Shown here piece by piece: positions 1-9,400 of a DNA stretch of 64,000 nt. The notes beneath the pieces were generated by a model, which saw only the letters and a program-made list of their open reading frames with translations, did not search any database and was not told where the DNA came from. Source of the DNA: JBFXCS01 sp050181915 (GTDB taxonomy: Bacteria > Actinomycetota > Thermoleophilia > Miltoncostaeales > Miltoncostaeaceae); assembly GCA_050181915.1 (NCBI GenBank), contig JBFXCS010000002.1, forward strand, positions 1 through 64,000, in the 5' to 3' direction. Within the stretch, counting starts at the first letter, position 1; each line of letters begins with the position of its first letter. The position numbers were made by a program, and so were the translations under genes.

Positions 1-111
1 GCGGGGTATCGGGTGGCGTTGTCGGTGTGCCAGGCGCTGCGGCGCAGCGCGCTGGCGCGTGGGCCGGTGGCGGCCCGGAACGGTCACTCGGTGAAGGTCG
101 CGGCCCTGTGA
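1..111 (+). CDS. C-terminal fragment, possibly Gfo/Idh/MocA-family oxidoreductase
   Basis: The first frame is open from the window edge to a TGA at 109-111, giving 36 residues. The fragment has the pattern G-Y-R-V-A-L, then A-L-R-R-S-A, then G-P-V, which resembles the last helix and tail of Gfo/Idh/MocA dehydrogenases (a G-x-x-A-L-x-V-x-x-A-x-x-x-S-A motif followed by a short strand). That match is weak and the upstream part is missing. Only the open frame and typical GC-rich codon use are directly seen; the family is an inference. Confidence 0.4.
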   Translation, partial: AGYRVALSVCQALRRSALARGPVAARNGHSVKVAAL

Positions 112-157
112 GCCCCCACACACACCATCGGGTCGTCCGGCTCGCGGGCGCGACGGA

Positions 158-163
158 TAGGCT
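158..163 (+). promoter_or_regulatory. Leaderless-type -10 hexamer TAGGCT
   Basis: TAGGCT lies 6 nt before the GTG start at 170 and no Shine-Dalgarno is visible. It fits the TANNNT class seen repeatedly in this window, where transcription would begin at the start codon. Confidence 0.5.
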
Positions 164-169
164 GCGCCC

Positions 170-526
170 GTGAGCCTCTTCGACGGGATCGACACGGTCT
201 TCTACCAGGTGTGCGACATGGACCAGTCGATCGACTTCTACGAGGGCGTGCTGGGCCTCGAGCTGCTGAGACGCGAGGGCAACGACTGGGCCGAGTTGAA
301 GGCCGGCTCGGTTGTCCTCGCGCTCGCCGGCGAGCTCGCGACGCGCCCCCATCAGGGCGGCGCGACCGTGGTCCTGCGGGCGTCCGACATCGATGCGGTG
401 GAGCGCGCGCTCGCCGAGCACGACGTGCAGCGCGGCCCCATCGAGGACATGGGCGGCGCCCGCAGCCTGCAGTTCCACGACCCCAGCGGCAACGAGATCC
501 TGGCCCTGGAGCCGCCCGCCGCCTAG
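170..526 (+). CDS. VOC (glyoxalase/bleomycin-resistance-like) family protein
   Basis: A 118-residue single-module VOC protein. It shows the expected beta-alpha-beta-beta-beta repeat: an N-terminal F-Y-Q-V-C-D-M-D-Q-S-I-D-F-Y strand-helix, a G-L-E-L turn, and a second half ending F-H-D-P-S-G-N-E-I-L-A-L-E, the usual VOC signature. Members dimerise and bind a metal for isomerase, dioxygenase or antibiotic-binding roles; the substrate cannot be told here. The GTG start has no ribosome-binding site but follows a TAGGCT box by 6 nt. It ends 4 bases before the stop of the convergent gene on the other strand. Confidence 0.85.
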   Translation: MSLFDGIDTVFYQVCDMDQSIDFYEGVLGLELLRREGNDWAELKAGSVVLALAGELATRPHQGGATVVLRASDIDAVERALAEHDVQRGPIEDMGGARSLQFHDPSGNEILALEPPAA

Positions 527-530
527 CGGC

Positions 531-929
531 CTACGCCGGGGACGAGGGTCCCGCGCGGTCGACGCGCGCCGCCGCGACCGCGGCGAGGAAGCCCTCCACG
601 TCCTCGACGCCCACGCCGATCCGGCTCGCCGTCCACCCGAACGGCGCCCTCACCGAGACCGGCTCCGACAGCTCGAGCACGGCCGTCTCGCCGGACGCGC
701 CGACGAAGGCGACCATGCCGCGCGCGATGCGCGCGCCGACGCCGCCCCACCACGGCCAGTGCATGCGCCCCGCCCCCGCCACGGCGGACAGCGGGACGTC
801 CCCCGATCCGATCCAGCCCATCCGGATCTCGACGCGGTCGTCCAGCACCCGGGCCTCGGGCCGGCGCCACGAGAGCGGCAGCAGGAACGGGAGGGCCCAC
901 TTGCTGCGACGTATCGGGAAGGTCGGCAC
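531..929 (-). CDS. Conserved hypothetical protein, possibly PH-like fold
   Basis: A 132-residue basic protein. It starts V-P-T-F-P-I-R-R-S-K-W and continues with alternating hydrophobic strands, including a W-P-W-W-G-G-V-G motif and a C-terminal helix (V-E-D-V-E-G-F-L-A-A-V). The short-strand pattern with a terminal amphipathic helix suggests a bacterial PH-like barrel, but I do not recognise a named family. The GTG start at 929 was chosen because a TACCCT hexamer sits 9 nt upstream and protein-like sequence begins there. It is convergent with the VOC gene and divergent from htpX, 78 bp away. Longer frames through this region on both strands read as Arg/Pro-rich antisense and were discarded. 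Confidence 0.6.
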   Translation of the reverse strand: MPTFPIRRSKWALPFLLPLSWRRPEARVLDDRVEIRMGWIGSGDVPLSAVAGAGRMHWPWWGGVGARIARGMVAFVGASGETAVLELSEPVSVRAPFGWTASRIGVGVEDVEGFLAAVAAARVDRAGPSSPA

Positions 930-938
930 CTGCCCGGA

Positions 939-966
939 AGGGTACTCGGGGGATGGCGCGTATGAT
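939..966. promoter_or_regulatory. Divergent -10 boxes between the PH-like gene and htpX
   Basis: On the minus strand TACCCT (939-944) is 9 nt before the GTG at 929. On the plus strand TATGAT (961-966) is placed to start an htpX transcript near 973, giving a short leader that contains the AGGGGG ribosome-binding site. Both are read by eye from the sequence. Confidence 0.45.
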
Positions 967-1007
967 CGGTCGGGTAGCGAAACGTTGATGAGGGGGACCA
1001 CCCCGCG

Positions 1008-1931
1008 GTGGCACGACGAGGCTGGTACGGACGGGATCGCGGGCTGACCGGCCGCATGCTGTTCACGCTGTTCGGCCTGGGCCTGATCTACGTCGTCTTC
1101 ATCGGCGTGCTGATCGCGGCCGGCGTCGGCGCCGTGGCGGTGCTGGTGATCGCGGCCGCCTTCGCGCTGGTGCAGATCCTGTTCGGCGACAAGATCGCCC
1201 TCGCCTCGATGGGCGCCAGGGTGGTCGAGCCGCACGAGGAGCCCGAGCTGCACGCCCTCATCGAGCGGCTGTGCCAGCTGGCCGACGTGCCGAAGCCGAA
1301 GGTGGCCCTGGCGCGCAACGACATCCCCAACGCCTTCGCCGCGGGCCACAGCCGCTCGACCGCGACCGTCTGCGTGACCACGGGCCTGCTCGACCGCCTC
1401 GAGCAGCCGGAGCTCGAGGGGGTGATCGCCCACGAGCTGTCGCACATCATCAACAGGGACGTCATCGTGATGACCGTCGCCGGGTTCGTCGCGACGGTCG
1501 CCGGGCTGCTGGTCCGGTTCGGCGTGCAGTTCGGGATGATGGGCGGAGGCCGCGGCAGGCGCGACAACACGGTCGCCGTGTTCTTCGTGGTGATCATCGC
1601 GTCCGTCGTCGTGTACGTGCTCTCGTTCCTGCTGCTGCGCGCCCTGTCGCGCTACCGCGAGTTCGCGGCCGACCGCGGAGCGGCCATCATCACCGGCGCG
1701 CCGGCCCAGCTGGCGGCGGCGCTCGGGAAGATCACCGGGTCGATCTCCCGCATCCCCACCCAGGATCTGCGCGCGGCGGAGGGCATGAACGCCTTCTTCA
1801 TCGTCCCGGCGGTGGCGCGGGGCTTCTCGCTGTCGTCGCTGGTGGCGACCCACCCTCCGGTGGAGAAGCGCATCGAGCGGCTGATGGCGATGCAGGCCCA
1901 GATCGACGGCACCCCGGTGCCCGCCCTGTGA
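1008..1931 (+). CDS. htpX: Zinc metalloprotease HtpX (M48 family)
   Basis: This 307-residue membrane protease has two N-terminal transmembrane helices (about residues 17-60) and the zinc motif HELSH at residues 142-146 within V-I-A-H-E-L-S-H-I-I-N-R-D. Further membrane segments follow near 160 and 200, and the third zinc ligand lies in Y-R-E-F-A-A-D-R. HtpX degrades damaged membrane proteins during envelope stress. The GTG start is preceded by AGGGGG. pspAB follows after 10 bp, and pspA lies nearby on the other strand, so it belongs to a phage-shock/envelope-stress group. Length and motifs are normal for the family. Confidence 0.96.
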   Translation: MARRGWYGRDRGLTGRMLFTLFGLGLIYVVFIGVLIAAGVGAVAVLVIAAAFALVQILFGDKIALASMGARVVEPHEEPELHALIERLCQLADVPKPKVALARNDIPNAFAAGHSRSTATVCVTTGLLDRLEQPELEGVIAHELSHIINRDVIVMTVAGFVATVAGLLVRFGVQFGMMGGGRGRRDNTVAVFFVVIIASVVVYVLSFLLLRALSRYREFAADRGAAIITGAPAQLAAALGKITGSISRIPTQDLRAAEGMNAFFIVPAVARGFSLSSLVATHPPVEKRIERLMAMQAQIDGTPVPAL

Positions 1932-1941
1932 GGGTCGCCTG

Positions 1942-2529
1942 ATGGGACTGCTCGACGTGCTGCGCGGCCAGCGCAGGCCGCGCGACGCCGACCTCGACCG
2001 GCTGTTCGGCATCGGCAGCGCCGCGGTGACGCTGGAGGCGTCGCTGGGCCTGACCACGACCGGGCGGGCCGCGGTGTGCTTCAAGGGCATCGAGTCGGGC
2101 GCGTTCGACGAGCTGGTGCGCGAGACCGAGGAGCTGCTGCGCGCGACCGGCGGCGAGACCCAGACCGTCATCGACCGGCACCGCGACGGCTACGGCTTCG
2201 ACTGGATCGTCATCTCCGACCCCGACGTCGAGGACCTCGCCACCACCACGCACGTCGTCAGCCGGTCGCTGCAGGAGCGCGGCTACGCCGAGCGCCTGCT
2301 GTGCGCCGTCTTCGGCTTCGACGGCGCGCCGGGCCGGGTGCTGCTGGTGTACGGCTACGGCCGCGGCACCTTCTACCCCTTCGCCCCGCGCGGCGAGCCG
2401 CGACGCGACAACGCCCTGGAGCTGCGGCTGCAGAGCGCGCTGGGGGGCGATCTGGCGATCGAGCCGGAGCTCGAGCGCTGGTACCCGGTGTGGGACGCGC
2501 CGGTGGGGATCGAGGGGCCGGCGCGATGA
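1942..2529 (+). CDS. pspAB: PspA-associated protein PspAB
   Basis: A soluble 195-residue protein recognised as PspAB from its opening M-G-L-L-D-V-L-R-G, the T-T-G-R-A-A-V-C-F-K stretch, and the central region with D-R-H-R-D-G-Y-G-F-D-W-I-V. In actinobacteria and relatives PspAB is found beside htpX and PspA and is thought to belong to a PspA-type membrane-stress response; its biochemical role is not established. It follows htpX by 10 bp, and its TGA overlaps the ATG of the next gene (ATGA), so htpX, pspAB and the transpeptidase are probably co-transcribed. Confidence 0.9.
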   Translation: MGLLDVLRGQRRPRDADLDRLFGIGSAAVTLEASLGLTTTGRAAVCFKGIESGAFDELVRETEELLRATGGETQTVIDRHRDGYGFDWIVISDPDVEDLATTTHVVSRSLQERGYAERLLCAVFGFDGAPGRVLLVYGYGRGTFYPFAPRGEPRRDNALELRLQSALGGDLAIEPELERWYPVWDAPVGIEGPAR

Positions 2530-3623
2530 GGAGCCCCGCGCGGCGTCTCGTCGTGGCGGCGGCCTGCGCGCTCGGGGCGATCGCCGCGGGGCCCGCGGCC
2601 GCCTCGGCGGCGGTCGAGGTCGCGTTCGTCCAGGGGCAGCAGCTGGTGATGGTGAAGAGGCCCGGCGACGGCGCCGCGGCGGCGGTGCGCGCCCTGGTCG
2701 CGGGCCCGCGCCCGGCGGAGGCGCGCCGCGGCGTGCGCAGCTACCTGCCGGCGGGGACGCCGGTGCGCTCGGTCACGGTCAGCGGCCGGGTGGCGACGGT
2801 GGACCTGGGGGCGCGCTTCACGCGGACGGGCACCGCGGACGATCTCGACGCGCGCCTCGCCCAGCTCGTGCAGACGGCGACGGCGGTCGACGGCGTCGGC
2901 GGGGTGCGGCTGCTGGTCGACGGCGCGCGCCCGTCGGGGGTGTTCCCGCGCGTCGACGTGAGCCGCCCCCTCACCCCGCGGTCGCTGCGGGCGCCGGTGA
3001 CCGCCACGAGGGCCCCGGCGCCGCCGGCCGCGCCGCCGAACGAGTACGTGCGGGCGATCCAGCAGCGGCTCGCCGACCTGGGCTTCCTCAGGCCGGGCGC
3101 CGCGGACGGCATCGACGGGCCCGTGACGCGCGCCGCGGTCATCGCATTCCAGAAGTGGAACGGCCTGGCCGTCGACGGCGCCAGCGGCCCGCAGACCATC
3201 GCCGCCCTCTCGGTGGCGGTGAGGCCCACGCCCATCACCACCGGCGGGGCGGGCCGTCGGGTGGAGGTGCTGCTCGACCGGCAGATCGCGCTGGCGATCG
3301 AGAACGACCGCGTGGTGCGCACCCTGCACGTCTCGACCGGCACCGAGGCCACCCCCACCCCCGCCGGCGCCTTCCGGGTGTACGCGAAGATCCCGCGCTG
3401 GTGGTCGGTGCCGTTCCGTGAGTGGCTGCCGAAGGCGGCCCCGTTCGTCGCCGGCATCGCCTTCCACGGCTACGACGACGTGCCGGCGGTGCCGGCGTCG
3501 CACGGCTGCGTGCGCCTCACCCACCCCGACTCGGCCTGGCTCTACGGCTTCCTGCGGGTGGGCACCCGCGTGCGGGTGATCGAGACGTCCAAGTGGTCCC
3601 CACTGACGCAACCCGCCACCTGA
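2526..3623 (+). CDS. Secreted L,D-transpeptidase with GerMN and peptidoglycan-binding domains
   Basis: This 365-residue exported protein has a signal peptide (residues 1-29, ending A-S-A-A), a GerMN-like domain (about 30-140), a Pro/Ala-rich linker, a PG_binding_1 domain (about 175-235, with Q-Q-R-L-A-D-L-G-F-L and D-G-I-D-G-P-V-T) and a C-terminal YkuD domain. The active-site motif S-H-G-C-V-R-L places the catalytic Cys at 328 with His at 326. Such enzymes make 3-3 peptidoglycan cross-links. The combination of GerMN with YkuD is typical of high-GC Gram-positives. It is translationally coupled to pspAB by an ATGA overlap, tying cell-wall repair to the envelope-stress genes. Confidence 0.92.
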   Translation: MRSPARRLVVAAACALGAIAAGPAAASAAVEVAFVQGQQLVMVKRPGDGAAAAVRALVAGPRPAEARRGVRSYLPAGTPVRSVTVSGRVATVDLGARFTRTGTADDLDARLAQLVQTATAVDGVGGVRLLVDGARPSGVFPRVDVSRPLTPRSLRAPVTATRAPAPPAAPPNEYVRAIQQRLADLGFLRPGAADGIDGPVTRAAVIAFQKWNGLAVDGASGPQTIAALSVAVRPTPITTGGAGRRVEVLLDRQIALAIENDRVVRTLHVSTGTEATPTPAGAFRVYAKIPRWWSVPFREWLPKAAPFVAGIAFHGYDDVPAVPASHGCVRLTHPDSAWLYGFLRVGTRVRVIETSKWSPLTQPAT

Positions 3624-3640
3624 GCCGCGGAGGACCGACG

Positions 3641-4141
3641 ATGAATGCCGAGACCGTCCACCACGTCAGGGTGAGCCTGCGGCGCGAGCGACCGCCGATC
3701 CGCACGGCCACGCTGGAGACGACCGGCGACGAGGTGACCTTCGGGACGCCCGGCTGGCAGGGCGAGCACTACGGGTTCGACCCGGACACGCTGCCGCGCC
3801 ACCCGGGGACGCTCGACTACCTGGTGGCGTCCGTCGGCGGCTGCCTCATCGGCACGCTCGGCGGCGCCCTGACCGCGCGCGGCATCACCTCGTCGGGCGA
3901 CGCCCTCACCGCCGAGGCCGTGGGCGATGTGGTCGTCGATCCCGACCGCGTGCTGCGGCTGCGCAGGATCCGGGTGCGGTACCGCCTGAGAGCGCACGAG
4001 GAGCAGCGCGCCGCGGCCGAGCGGGCCCATGCCCACCACGCCGCCCACTGCCCCAACGCCCGGTCGGTGGCCGGCGCGATCGAGATCGTCACCGAGCTCG
4101 ACTTCGTCCCGATCGGGGCGGAGGGGCCGCCGACGACCTGA
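3641..4141 (+). CDS. OsmC/Ohr family protein
   Basis: A 166-residue OsmC-fold protein. The two redox cysteines expected for peroxidase activity are present: Cys68 in S-V-G-G-C-L-I-G and Cys137 in A-H-C-P-N-A-R-S. OsmC/Ohr proteins reduce organic hydroperoxides; the exact subfamily is not assigned, and an N-terminal R-x-R-R-E segment is less usual. The ATG at 3641 has a GGAGGA ribosome-binding site about 8 nt upstream. It lies 17 bp after the L,D-transpeptidase in the same direction and is convergent with pspAA across a strong hairpin. Confidence 0.9.
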   Translation: MNAETVHHVRVSLRRERPPIRTATLETTGDEVTFGTPGWQGEHYGFDPDTLPRHPGTLDYLVASVGGCLIGTLGGALTARGITSSGDALTAEAVGDVVVDPDRVLRLRRIRVRYRLRAHEEQRAAAERAHAHHAAHCPNARSVAGAIEIVTELDFVPIGAEGPPTT

Positions 4142-4142
4142 A

Positions 4143-4163
4143 CCCGGGCCCGCCGGGCCCGGG
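4143..4163. terminator. Perfect 9-bp hairpin, bidirectional terminator candidate
   Basis: CCCGGGCCC, a 3-nt GCC loop, then GGGCCCGGG forms a perfect 9-bp stem between the convergent ends of the OsmC gene and pspAA. There is no T-tract, which is common in GC-rich actinobacterial terminators. Confidence 0.7.
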
Positions 4164-4173
4164 CCCGGCGGCG

Positions 4174-4452
4174 TCAGTTGGGGATGAGCCCCTCCGAGCC
4201 GAGCAGCTCGCGGGCGTCGTCCAGGCTGGTGCCGTGGCCCGGCACGATCGCGTCGGACGGCTCGAGCTCGTCGTCGGGCAGCTTCTCGCCCGTCGCGATG
4301 ATCGCGTCCACCAGCTCGACCAGCGCCGCGGCGAACCCGTCGGCGTCCCCGGCCTCGGCGGCGGCCTGCACCCGGTCGTCGATCGGATCGACCGCGGCGA
4401 AGGCGGCCTCGTCCAGGCGGTACTGGCCCTCTCCGAGGATCCGCACGATCAC
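4174..4452 (-). CDS. pspAA: PspA-associated protein PspAA
   Basis: A small acidic protein of 92 residues beginning V-I-V-R-I-L-G-E-G-Q-Y-R-L, the characteristic PspAA opening, followed by D-D-R-V-Q and an acidic helix-rich tail. PspAA accompanies PspA in archaea, actinobacteria and related lineages; its exact function is unknown. The GTG start overlaps the pspA stop (GTGA), so the two are translationally coupled in a pspA-pspAA operon. A hairpin terminator follows immediately. Confidence 0.92.
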   Translation of the reverse strand: MIVRILGEGQYRLDEAAFAAVDPIDDRVQAAAEAGDADGFAAALVELVDAIIATGEKLPDDELEPSDAIVPGHGTSLDDARELLGSEGLIPN

Positions 4453-5198
4453 TGGGCCTTCTCCTCCCCGCCCGCGATCTCGCCCGCCGGCGCCGACGCG
4501 CCCGGGCCGATCTCGGCCTTCAGCTTCGCCAGCTCGTCGTCGACGCCGCCGCCGATCGACAGCGCCTCCAGCTCCCGGTCGATCGAGTCGCGGCCGTCCG
4601 TGACGTCGTTGAGGGCGCCCGACTCGAGCAGCTCGTCGATGGCGCCCGCGCGGGCCCGCATCGTCTCGGTCTTGTTCTCGGCCCGCTCGATGGCCAGCCC
4701 GACGTCGGCCATCTCCTCGCCCACCCCGCTGAGCGCCTCGCCGATCTTGGTCTGGGCCTCGGCGGCGGTGTACTGGGCCTTGATCGTCTCCTTGCGGGTG
4801 CGGAAGGCCTCCACCTTGGCGGTGAGCCGCTGCTCGGCCAGCACCAGCTTGTCCTGCTCGGCCTGCAGCTGGACCCGCTGCTCGTCGAGGCCCTGCAGCT
4901 GCAGCTGCACCCCCTTCTTGCGCTCCAGCGCGACCCGGGCGAGGTCCTCGCGGTTCTGCTGCAGCGCCATGCGCGCCTGGCCGTCGAGCTTCTCGACGCT
5001 CTGCTCGAGCTTCGCGGACTGCAGCTCGATGCGCTTCTTGCTGGTGGCCACGTCGGCGACGCCCCGGCGCACCTTCTGCAGCATCTCCAGCTGCTTCTCG
5101 TACGAGTAGTCGAGGATCTCGCGCGGATCCTCCGCGCGGTCCAGGGCCTTGTTCGCCTTGGCCTTGACGATGGTCGTGAACCGGCCCATGAGGCCCAT
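4449..5198 (-). CDS. pspA: PspA/IM30 family membrane-stress protein
   Basis: A 249-residue protein. It begins with a short amphipathic segment M-G-L-M-G-R-F-T-T-I-V-K-A-K-A-N-K, then A-E-D-P-R-E-I-L-D-Y-S-Y-E-K, and continues as a long coiled coil to about residue 220. This is the PspA/Vipp1 (ESCRT-III-like) layout, which coats and repairs stressed membranes. Of two nearby ATGs, the one at 5198 was chosen because GAAGGAG lies 6 nt upstream. It is coupled to pspAA, and htpX and pspAB lie within 4 kb. The C-terminal tail is Gly/Glu/Ala-rich and probably disordered. Confidence 0.95.
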   Translation of the reverse strand: MGLMGRFTTIVKAKANKALDRAEDPREILDYSYEKQLEMLQKVRRGVADVATSKKRIELQSAKLEQSVEKLDGQARMALQQNREDLARVALERKKGVQLQLQGLDEQRVQLQAEQDKLVLAEQRLTAKVEAFRTRKETIKAQYTAAEAQTKIGEALSGVGEEMADVGLAIERAENKTETMRARAGAIDELLESGALNDVTDGRDSIDRELEALSIGGGVDDELAKLKAEIGPGASAPAGEIAGGEEKAQ

Positions 5199-5238
5199 TG
5201 CGAAGCTCCTTCTCGTGCCGCCCAGGACCGTCCGAGGA

Positions 5239-5244
5239 TAGCAT
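5239..5244 (+). promoter_or_regulatory. Leaderless-type -10 hexamer TAGCAT
   Basis: TAGCAT lies 6 nt before the GTG at 5251, in the short space between the divergent pspA and CoA-transferase genes, with no ribosome-binding site. Confidence 0.5.
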
Positions 5245-5250
5245 CGGTCC

Positions 5251-6444
5251 GTGGCGCCCCCTCCGCTCACCGGCCTGCGGGTACTGGAGGTCTCGCACAA
5301 CCTCGCGGGCCCGCTCACGGGCATGCACCTGGGCGATCTGGGCGCCGACGTGATCAAGGTGGAGCGCCCCGAGGGGGACGAGTGGCGCGACCACGAGCGC
5401 GGCTCCGGCAGCCCCGGGCGCAGCCGCCACCACATGCAGGCGAACCGCGGCAAGCGCGCCGTGTGCCTCGACCTGGGCATCGCCGACGGCAGGTCGGTGC
5501 TGCGCGAGCTCATCGCCCGCGCCGACGTGCTGATCACGAACATGCGGCCCGGGGTGGCCGGACGCCTCGGCTTCGGCTGGGAGGAGTCCCGCAAGCTCAA
5601 CCCCGGGCTCGTGTACTGCGCGATCTCGGCCTTCGGCGAGGCGGGGCCGCGCGGCGGCCGGCGCGGCTACGACATCCTCGGCGAGGCGCTGGCCGGGTTC
5701 ATGCCGCCCGGGCTCGCCCGCGGCGACGACCCCCCGCAGGCGAGCCCGATCCCGATCAACGACACCGCCCTGCCGCTGCTCGCCTGCACCGGGATCCTGG
5801 CCGCCCTGATCGAGCGCGGCCGCACCGGGCGCGGCCAGCTCGTGGAGAGCACCATCCTCGGCTCGGCGGTCGCCCTCAACGCCCACTCGCTGGTGCGCAT
5901 CGAGGCGCTCCCGGGGCACGGCACGCCCACCTTCTCGCGCGCCCTCTACCGGGCCTACCGCACCTCGGACGGATGGATCGCGATCGGCGCCTACGCCGAG
6001 CGACTGGCCCGGCGCTTCTGCGAGGTGATGGGATTTGCGGGGCTTTTCGACGCGCCGCCCTGGGACGACCGCGCCGTCCGGGTGACCCGGGCGGACGAGC
6101 TGGTCGAACTGTTCGCCCCGCGCTTCCTCGAGCGCACGACGGCGCAGTGGGACGACGCGATGGCCGCGGCGGGCATCCCGGCGGCGCCGGTGCGCGAGCG
6201 GGACGACCTCTTCGACGACCCGCAGCTATGGCGGTCCGGGCTGCTGGAGGTCGTCGAGGACGACGAGGTGGGGCCGATCACGATGACCGCGCCCGTGGTG
6301 CGCCTGTCGGACTCGCCGGGCGCGATCCGCTTCCCGGGGCGCCACCTGGGCCAGGACACCCGTGCCGTGCTGGCCGAGCTGGGGCACGACGAGCGGGAGA
6401 TCGCCCGGCTGGTCGAGAGCGGGGCCGCCGTCTGCCGCGAGTGA
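5251..6444 (+). CDS. CaiB/BaiF family III CoA-transferase
   Basis: A family III CoA-transferase of 397 residues. N-terminal P-L-T-G-L-R-V-L-E-V-S-H-N-L-A-G-P-L-T is followed by the G-A-D-V-I-K-V-E-R-P motif, a N-R-G-K-R-A-V-C-L-D-L segment, and G-Y-D-I-L-G-E-A, which carries the likely catalytic Asp. These enzymes move CoA between carboxylic acids through an Asp-anhydride intermediate. The acyl group is unknown; formyl-CoA, racemase-type and other acyl-CoA specificities share these motifs. It is divergent from pspA and convergent with sigH, with no metabolic partner adjacent. Confidence 0.9.
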   Translation: MAPPPLTGLRVLEVSHNLAGPLTGMHLGDLGADVIKVERPEGDEWRDHERGSGSPGRSRHHMQANRGKRAVCLDLGIADGRSVLRELIARADVLITNMRPGVAGRLGFGWEESRKLNPGLVYCAISAFGEAGPRGGRRGYDILGEALAGFMPPGLARGDDPPQASPIPINDTALPLLACTGILAALIERGRTGRGQLVESTILGSAVALNAHSLVRIEALPGHGTPTFSRALYRAYRTSDGWIAIGAYAERLARRFCEVMGFAGLFDAPPWDDRAVRVTRADELVELFAPRFLERTTAQWDDAMAAAGIPAAPVRERDDLFDDPQLWRSGLLEVVEDDEVGPITMTAPVVRLSDSPGAIRFPGRHLGQDTRAVLAELGHDEREIARLVESGAAVCRE

Positions 6445-6460
6445 GCCCGGGTCGTCCCGG

Positions 6461-7165
6461 TCAGCGCAGGTCGAGCACCTCGCGGCCGCGCAGGTGGGTG
6501 AGCACCTTGCGCTTCACGCGCTGCAGCGCGTTGTCGACCGTCTTGGGCGTGCAGCCCATCCGGTCGGCGATCTCCTCGTAGGAGCGGCCCTCGAGGTACA
6601 TGGTGAGCACGCCGCTCTCGAGCTCGGAGAGCGCCTCGCCCAGGCAGCCGACCAGGCTGCGCAGCTCCTCGGACGAGATCACCTGGGTGACCGGGTCGGT
6701 GACCGGGTCGTCCGGCAGCACCTCGGCGAGGCTCATCTCCTGGTCGCCGTTCGCGCCCGAGCGCGTGTGGCTGAACGAGACGTAGGTGTTGAGCGGGGTG
6801 TGCTTGTTGCGCGCGGCGGTCTTGATCGCCGTGATGATCTGGCGCGTGACGCACAGCTCGGCGAAGGAGCGGAACGACGCCTCGCGGTCGGTGCGGTAGT
6901 CGCGCACCGCCTTGTAGAACCCGATCAGGCCCTCCTGGATCAGGTCCTCGCTCTCGCCGCCGGCCAGGAAGTAGGCGCTGGCCTTCATGCGCACGAAACC
7001 GCGGTAGCGGTCGATCAGCTGATCCATTGCAGCCGAGTCGCCCGCCCGTGCCCGGGTGATGAGCGCTCGATCCTGGATCTCGACCAGAGATTGAGATTGA
7101 AGCCCCTCGGCTCGGTCGGCGCGCCCCCGGCTGAATGCATGTGCTCCTGAGATCGCGCTGCTCAT
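6461..7165 (-). CDS. sigH: RNA polymerase sigma factor, SigH-type (sigma-70 family)
   Basis: A 234-residue sigma factor with region 2 (E-D-L-I-Q-E-G-L-I-G-F-Y-K-A-V-R-D-Y) and region 4 with its helix-turn-helix (S-Y-E-E-I-A-D-R-M-G-C-T-P-K-T-V-D-N-A-L-Q-R-V-K-R-K). The length, the E-A-S-F-R-S-F-A-E-L-C-V-T-R-Q-I motif and its place after rlmB match Bacillus SigH, which drives early stationary-phase and sporulation genes. Sporulation is not implied in this organism. It is last in the ispD-to-sigH run but has its own 121-bp upstream region with a good promoter, so it is probably regulated separately. Confidence 0.92.
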   Translation of the reverse strand: MSSAISGAHAFSRGRADRAEGLQSQSLVEIQDRALITRARAGDSAAMDQLIDRYRGFVRMKASAYFLAGGESEDLIQEGLIGFYKAVRDYRTDREASFRSFAELCVTRQIITAIKTAARNKHTPLNTYVSFSHTRSGANGDQEMSLAEVLPDDPVTDPVTQVISSEELRSLVGCLGEALSELESGVLTMYLEGRSYEEIADRMGCTPKTVDNALQRVKRKVLTHLRGREVLDLR

Positions 7166-7235
7166 CGGCTTTTCTCCCTGGTCAGCTCTCGACCTTCAAG
7201 CTGAACTCAAGCGTTCGAATTTGGAAGGTTGAGGA

Positions 7236-7264
7236 TTGTTACCGCGCGCTCAAAGTCACGTCAA
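7236..7264 (-). promoter_or_regulatory. Sigma-70-type promoter of sigH
   Basis: Reading the minus strand, TTGACG (7264-7259), a 17-bp spacer and TAACAA (7241-7236) lie about 70 bp before the sigH ATG. This is the best -35/-10 pair I see in the window and sits in a relatively AT-rich stretch. Confidence 0.65.
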
Positions 7265-7286
7265 CGGGAGAAGACCGCAAATAGCG

Positions 7287-7978
7287 TCATTTCACGGTAC
7301 GCAATGACTCGTACAGGAGCAGCGCGCAGGCCACGGAGATGTTCAGCGACCCGACCGCGCCGCGCATCGGGATGGTCGCGAGCCGGGCGCACTCCTCCCT
7401 CACCCGGGGCCGCAGACCGGCCCCCTCGGCGCCCATCACGATCAGCGCGTCGGCTGGCCAGCCCACCTCGCGGTAGTCGACGCCGCCGTCCGGGTCGGCG
7501 CCCACGGCGTCGCGTCCGGCGAGCCGCGCGTCGTGGAGGAAGGCCACCATCGATCCCACCCGCGCGATCGCCAGGTGCTCGACCGCCCCGGCGGACGCCT
7601 TCACCACCGTGGGCGTGACGCCGGGCCCGCCCCGGCGCGGGATGATCATGCCCGCGGCACCCGCCCCCTCGGCCACCCGGGCGATGGCGCCCAGGTTCCG
7701 CGGATCCTGCGCCCCGTCGAGGCAGACGACGGGGCCGCCGCGCTCCAGCACCTCCCGTGGCTCGGCGTAGGGGTAGGGCTCCGCGAAGGCCACCACCCCC
7801 TGGTGGTCGGACGTGCCGGCCGCCCTGCCGATGTCCGCGCGGGCCCGCTCCACGACCGGCACGCCGGCGAGCCACGGCTCGGACGCCACCTGGGGCAGGG
7901 CCCACACCTCGCGCACCGCCCGCCGGCCGGCGGCGAGCAGCTCGCGCACCGGGTTGCGGCCGTAGACGGCCTCGCCGG

Positions 7979-7982
<4 letters not shown>
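7287..7982 (-). CDS. rlmB: 23S rRNA (guanosine-2'-O-)-methyltransferase RlmB
   Basis: A 231-residue SPOUT methyltransferase. It opens E-A-V-Y-G-R-N-P-V-R-E-L-L (substrate-binding domain) and carries the three SPOUT motifs: N-L-G-A-I-A-R-V-A-E-G-A-G-A, then M-G-A-E-G-A-G-L-R-P, then S-L-N-I-S-V-A-C-A-L-L-L-Y-E. It methylates a conserved guanosine of 23S rRNA in the peptidyl-transferase region (G2251 in E. coli). The GTG start overlaps the cysS stop (GTGA). The cysS-rlmB pair is a widespread neighbourhood. Confidence 0.93.

Positions 7983-9396
<1,414 letters not shown>

Positions 9397-9400
<4 letters not shown>

Noticed and set aside
6601..7200. Claim that SigH implies endospore formation
   Set aside because: No sporulation genes occur in the window, and SigH-like factors are found in non-sporulating actinobacteria.
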